A stretch of DNA of 64,000 nt from Cucumis sativus. Its lineage: Eukaryota > Streptophyta > Magnoliopsida > Cucurbitales > Cucurbitaceae. Position 1 is the stretch's first letter, and each line of letters begins with the position of its first letter. Below are positions 63,449-64,000 of this stretch, in pieces. The stretch spans positions 21,393,498 to 21,457,497 of the forward strand of contig NC_026660.2 in assembly GCF_000004075.3 (NCBI RefSeq), given 5' to 3'. The notes beneath the pieces are model-generated. The model did no database searches. It was not told the origin of the DNA and was given only the letters and a program-made list of their open reading frames with translations. Position numbers and translations under genes: made by a program.

Positions 63449-64000
63449 CTGAAACAAGACGTTTCAATCAACATGAGTAAATAATAAAAAAATATTATGA
63501 TATGACGTACATTACCTAGAAAGTAATATTCATAATATGTGTAACAGAAAATGTTCATAGACCACAAATCAGCAAGAACCCGTATCAAATTATGGTGTGT
63601 CTTAAACTAGCCTATTAATATGAAACTGTGATAGCTGCAAAAGGAAGAATGGTAACGCAACATAGCAAGTAATTGAAAATGAAAGTTTATTATTGACCAC
63701 ATTACAATAGTCGTTGGTTGTTCATAAAAATTTTAGGATAAATAACTTAGCAGTATAACAAAAAAATTATAAATCCCCAAAACAACTTTAAACAAAATAC
63801 ACATAAAATGAAATAGTTTTTTTGACAGGAATTGATGGTCCCTAATAGGTACAAAGATAAGTAATTTAGTAAGTTTACAAAAAAAAAAAAAATTAAAAGG
63901 TATCTTGACAAATGAATTAGTTTTCTTTCCATTAAAAAATTGAGGTTCCTATGGATATCTAAGAGAGATACAACTTTAAAAAAAATAAAAATAAAAATAA

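Overview
The window is nuclear DNA of a dicot plant. It has long AT-rich intergenic stretches, short exons joined by GT-AG introns, several plant-only gene families and decayed plant transposons. Some dispersed repeats look like ones common in cucurbit genomes, so Cucumis or a relative is my best guess, but that is inference. No tRNA, rRNA or CRISPR array was seen.

Ten protein-coding loci can be supported. From left to right: an ARGONAUTE of the AGO6 type (4909-10257, minus, 22 coding exons reconstructed with every phase closing); a 7.5 kb gene desert holding a decayed Ty1/copia fragment and an ABRE/G-box cluster; an intronless ERF3-type AP2/ERF repressor (19451-20095, plus); two tandem GDSL esterase/lipase genes (25724-26999 and 30525-32273, minus) with matching exon structure; a small secreted-type protein of unknown function (36539-36904, plus); IBR5, a dual-specificity phosphatase (39494-41892, minus); a chloroplast-type short tRNase Z, TRZ2-like (45165-50160, minus, with one probable GC-AG intron); an Mpv17/PMP22 family membrane protein (52442-54195, minus); an intronless, bromodomain-less protein resembling the C-terminal part of GTE factors (59035-59679, plus); and the 3' part of a nucleotide-sugar/triose-phosphate translocator family gene like Arabidopsis At1g06470 (60354-63448, minus, 5' part outside the window).

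These genes do not form a pathway. AGO6 acts in RNA-directed DNA methylation, ERF3 in ethylene/stress repression, IBR5 in auxin/MAPK signalling, TRZ2 in plastid tRNA maturation, and the remainder in lipid or ester hydrolysis and membrane transport. The only local family is the GDSL pair, a clear tandem duplication.

The space between genes is mostly AT-rich and non-coding. It carries MITE-like elements with AGTGTGTTT termini (23.4 and 38.1 kb), an inverted-repeat fragment with the initiator-tRNA primer-binding motif next to a 46-bp minisatellite (56.6-57.0 kb), LINE-like 3' ends in introns, and several local tandem duplications. The most unusual objects are the GTE-derived orphan gene, the unknown small secreted protein, the primer-binding-site minisatellite with its inverted repeat, and the ABRE/G-box cluster with a TATA box but no visible gene. 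No clearly new multi-gene system was found.
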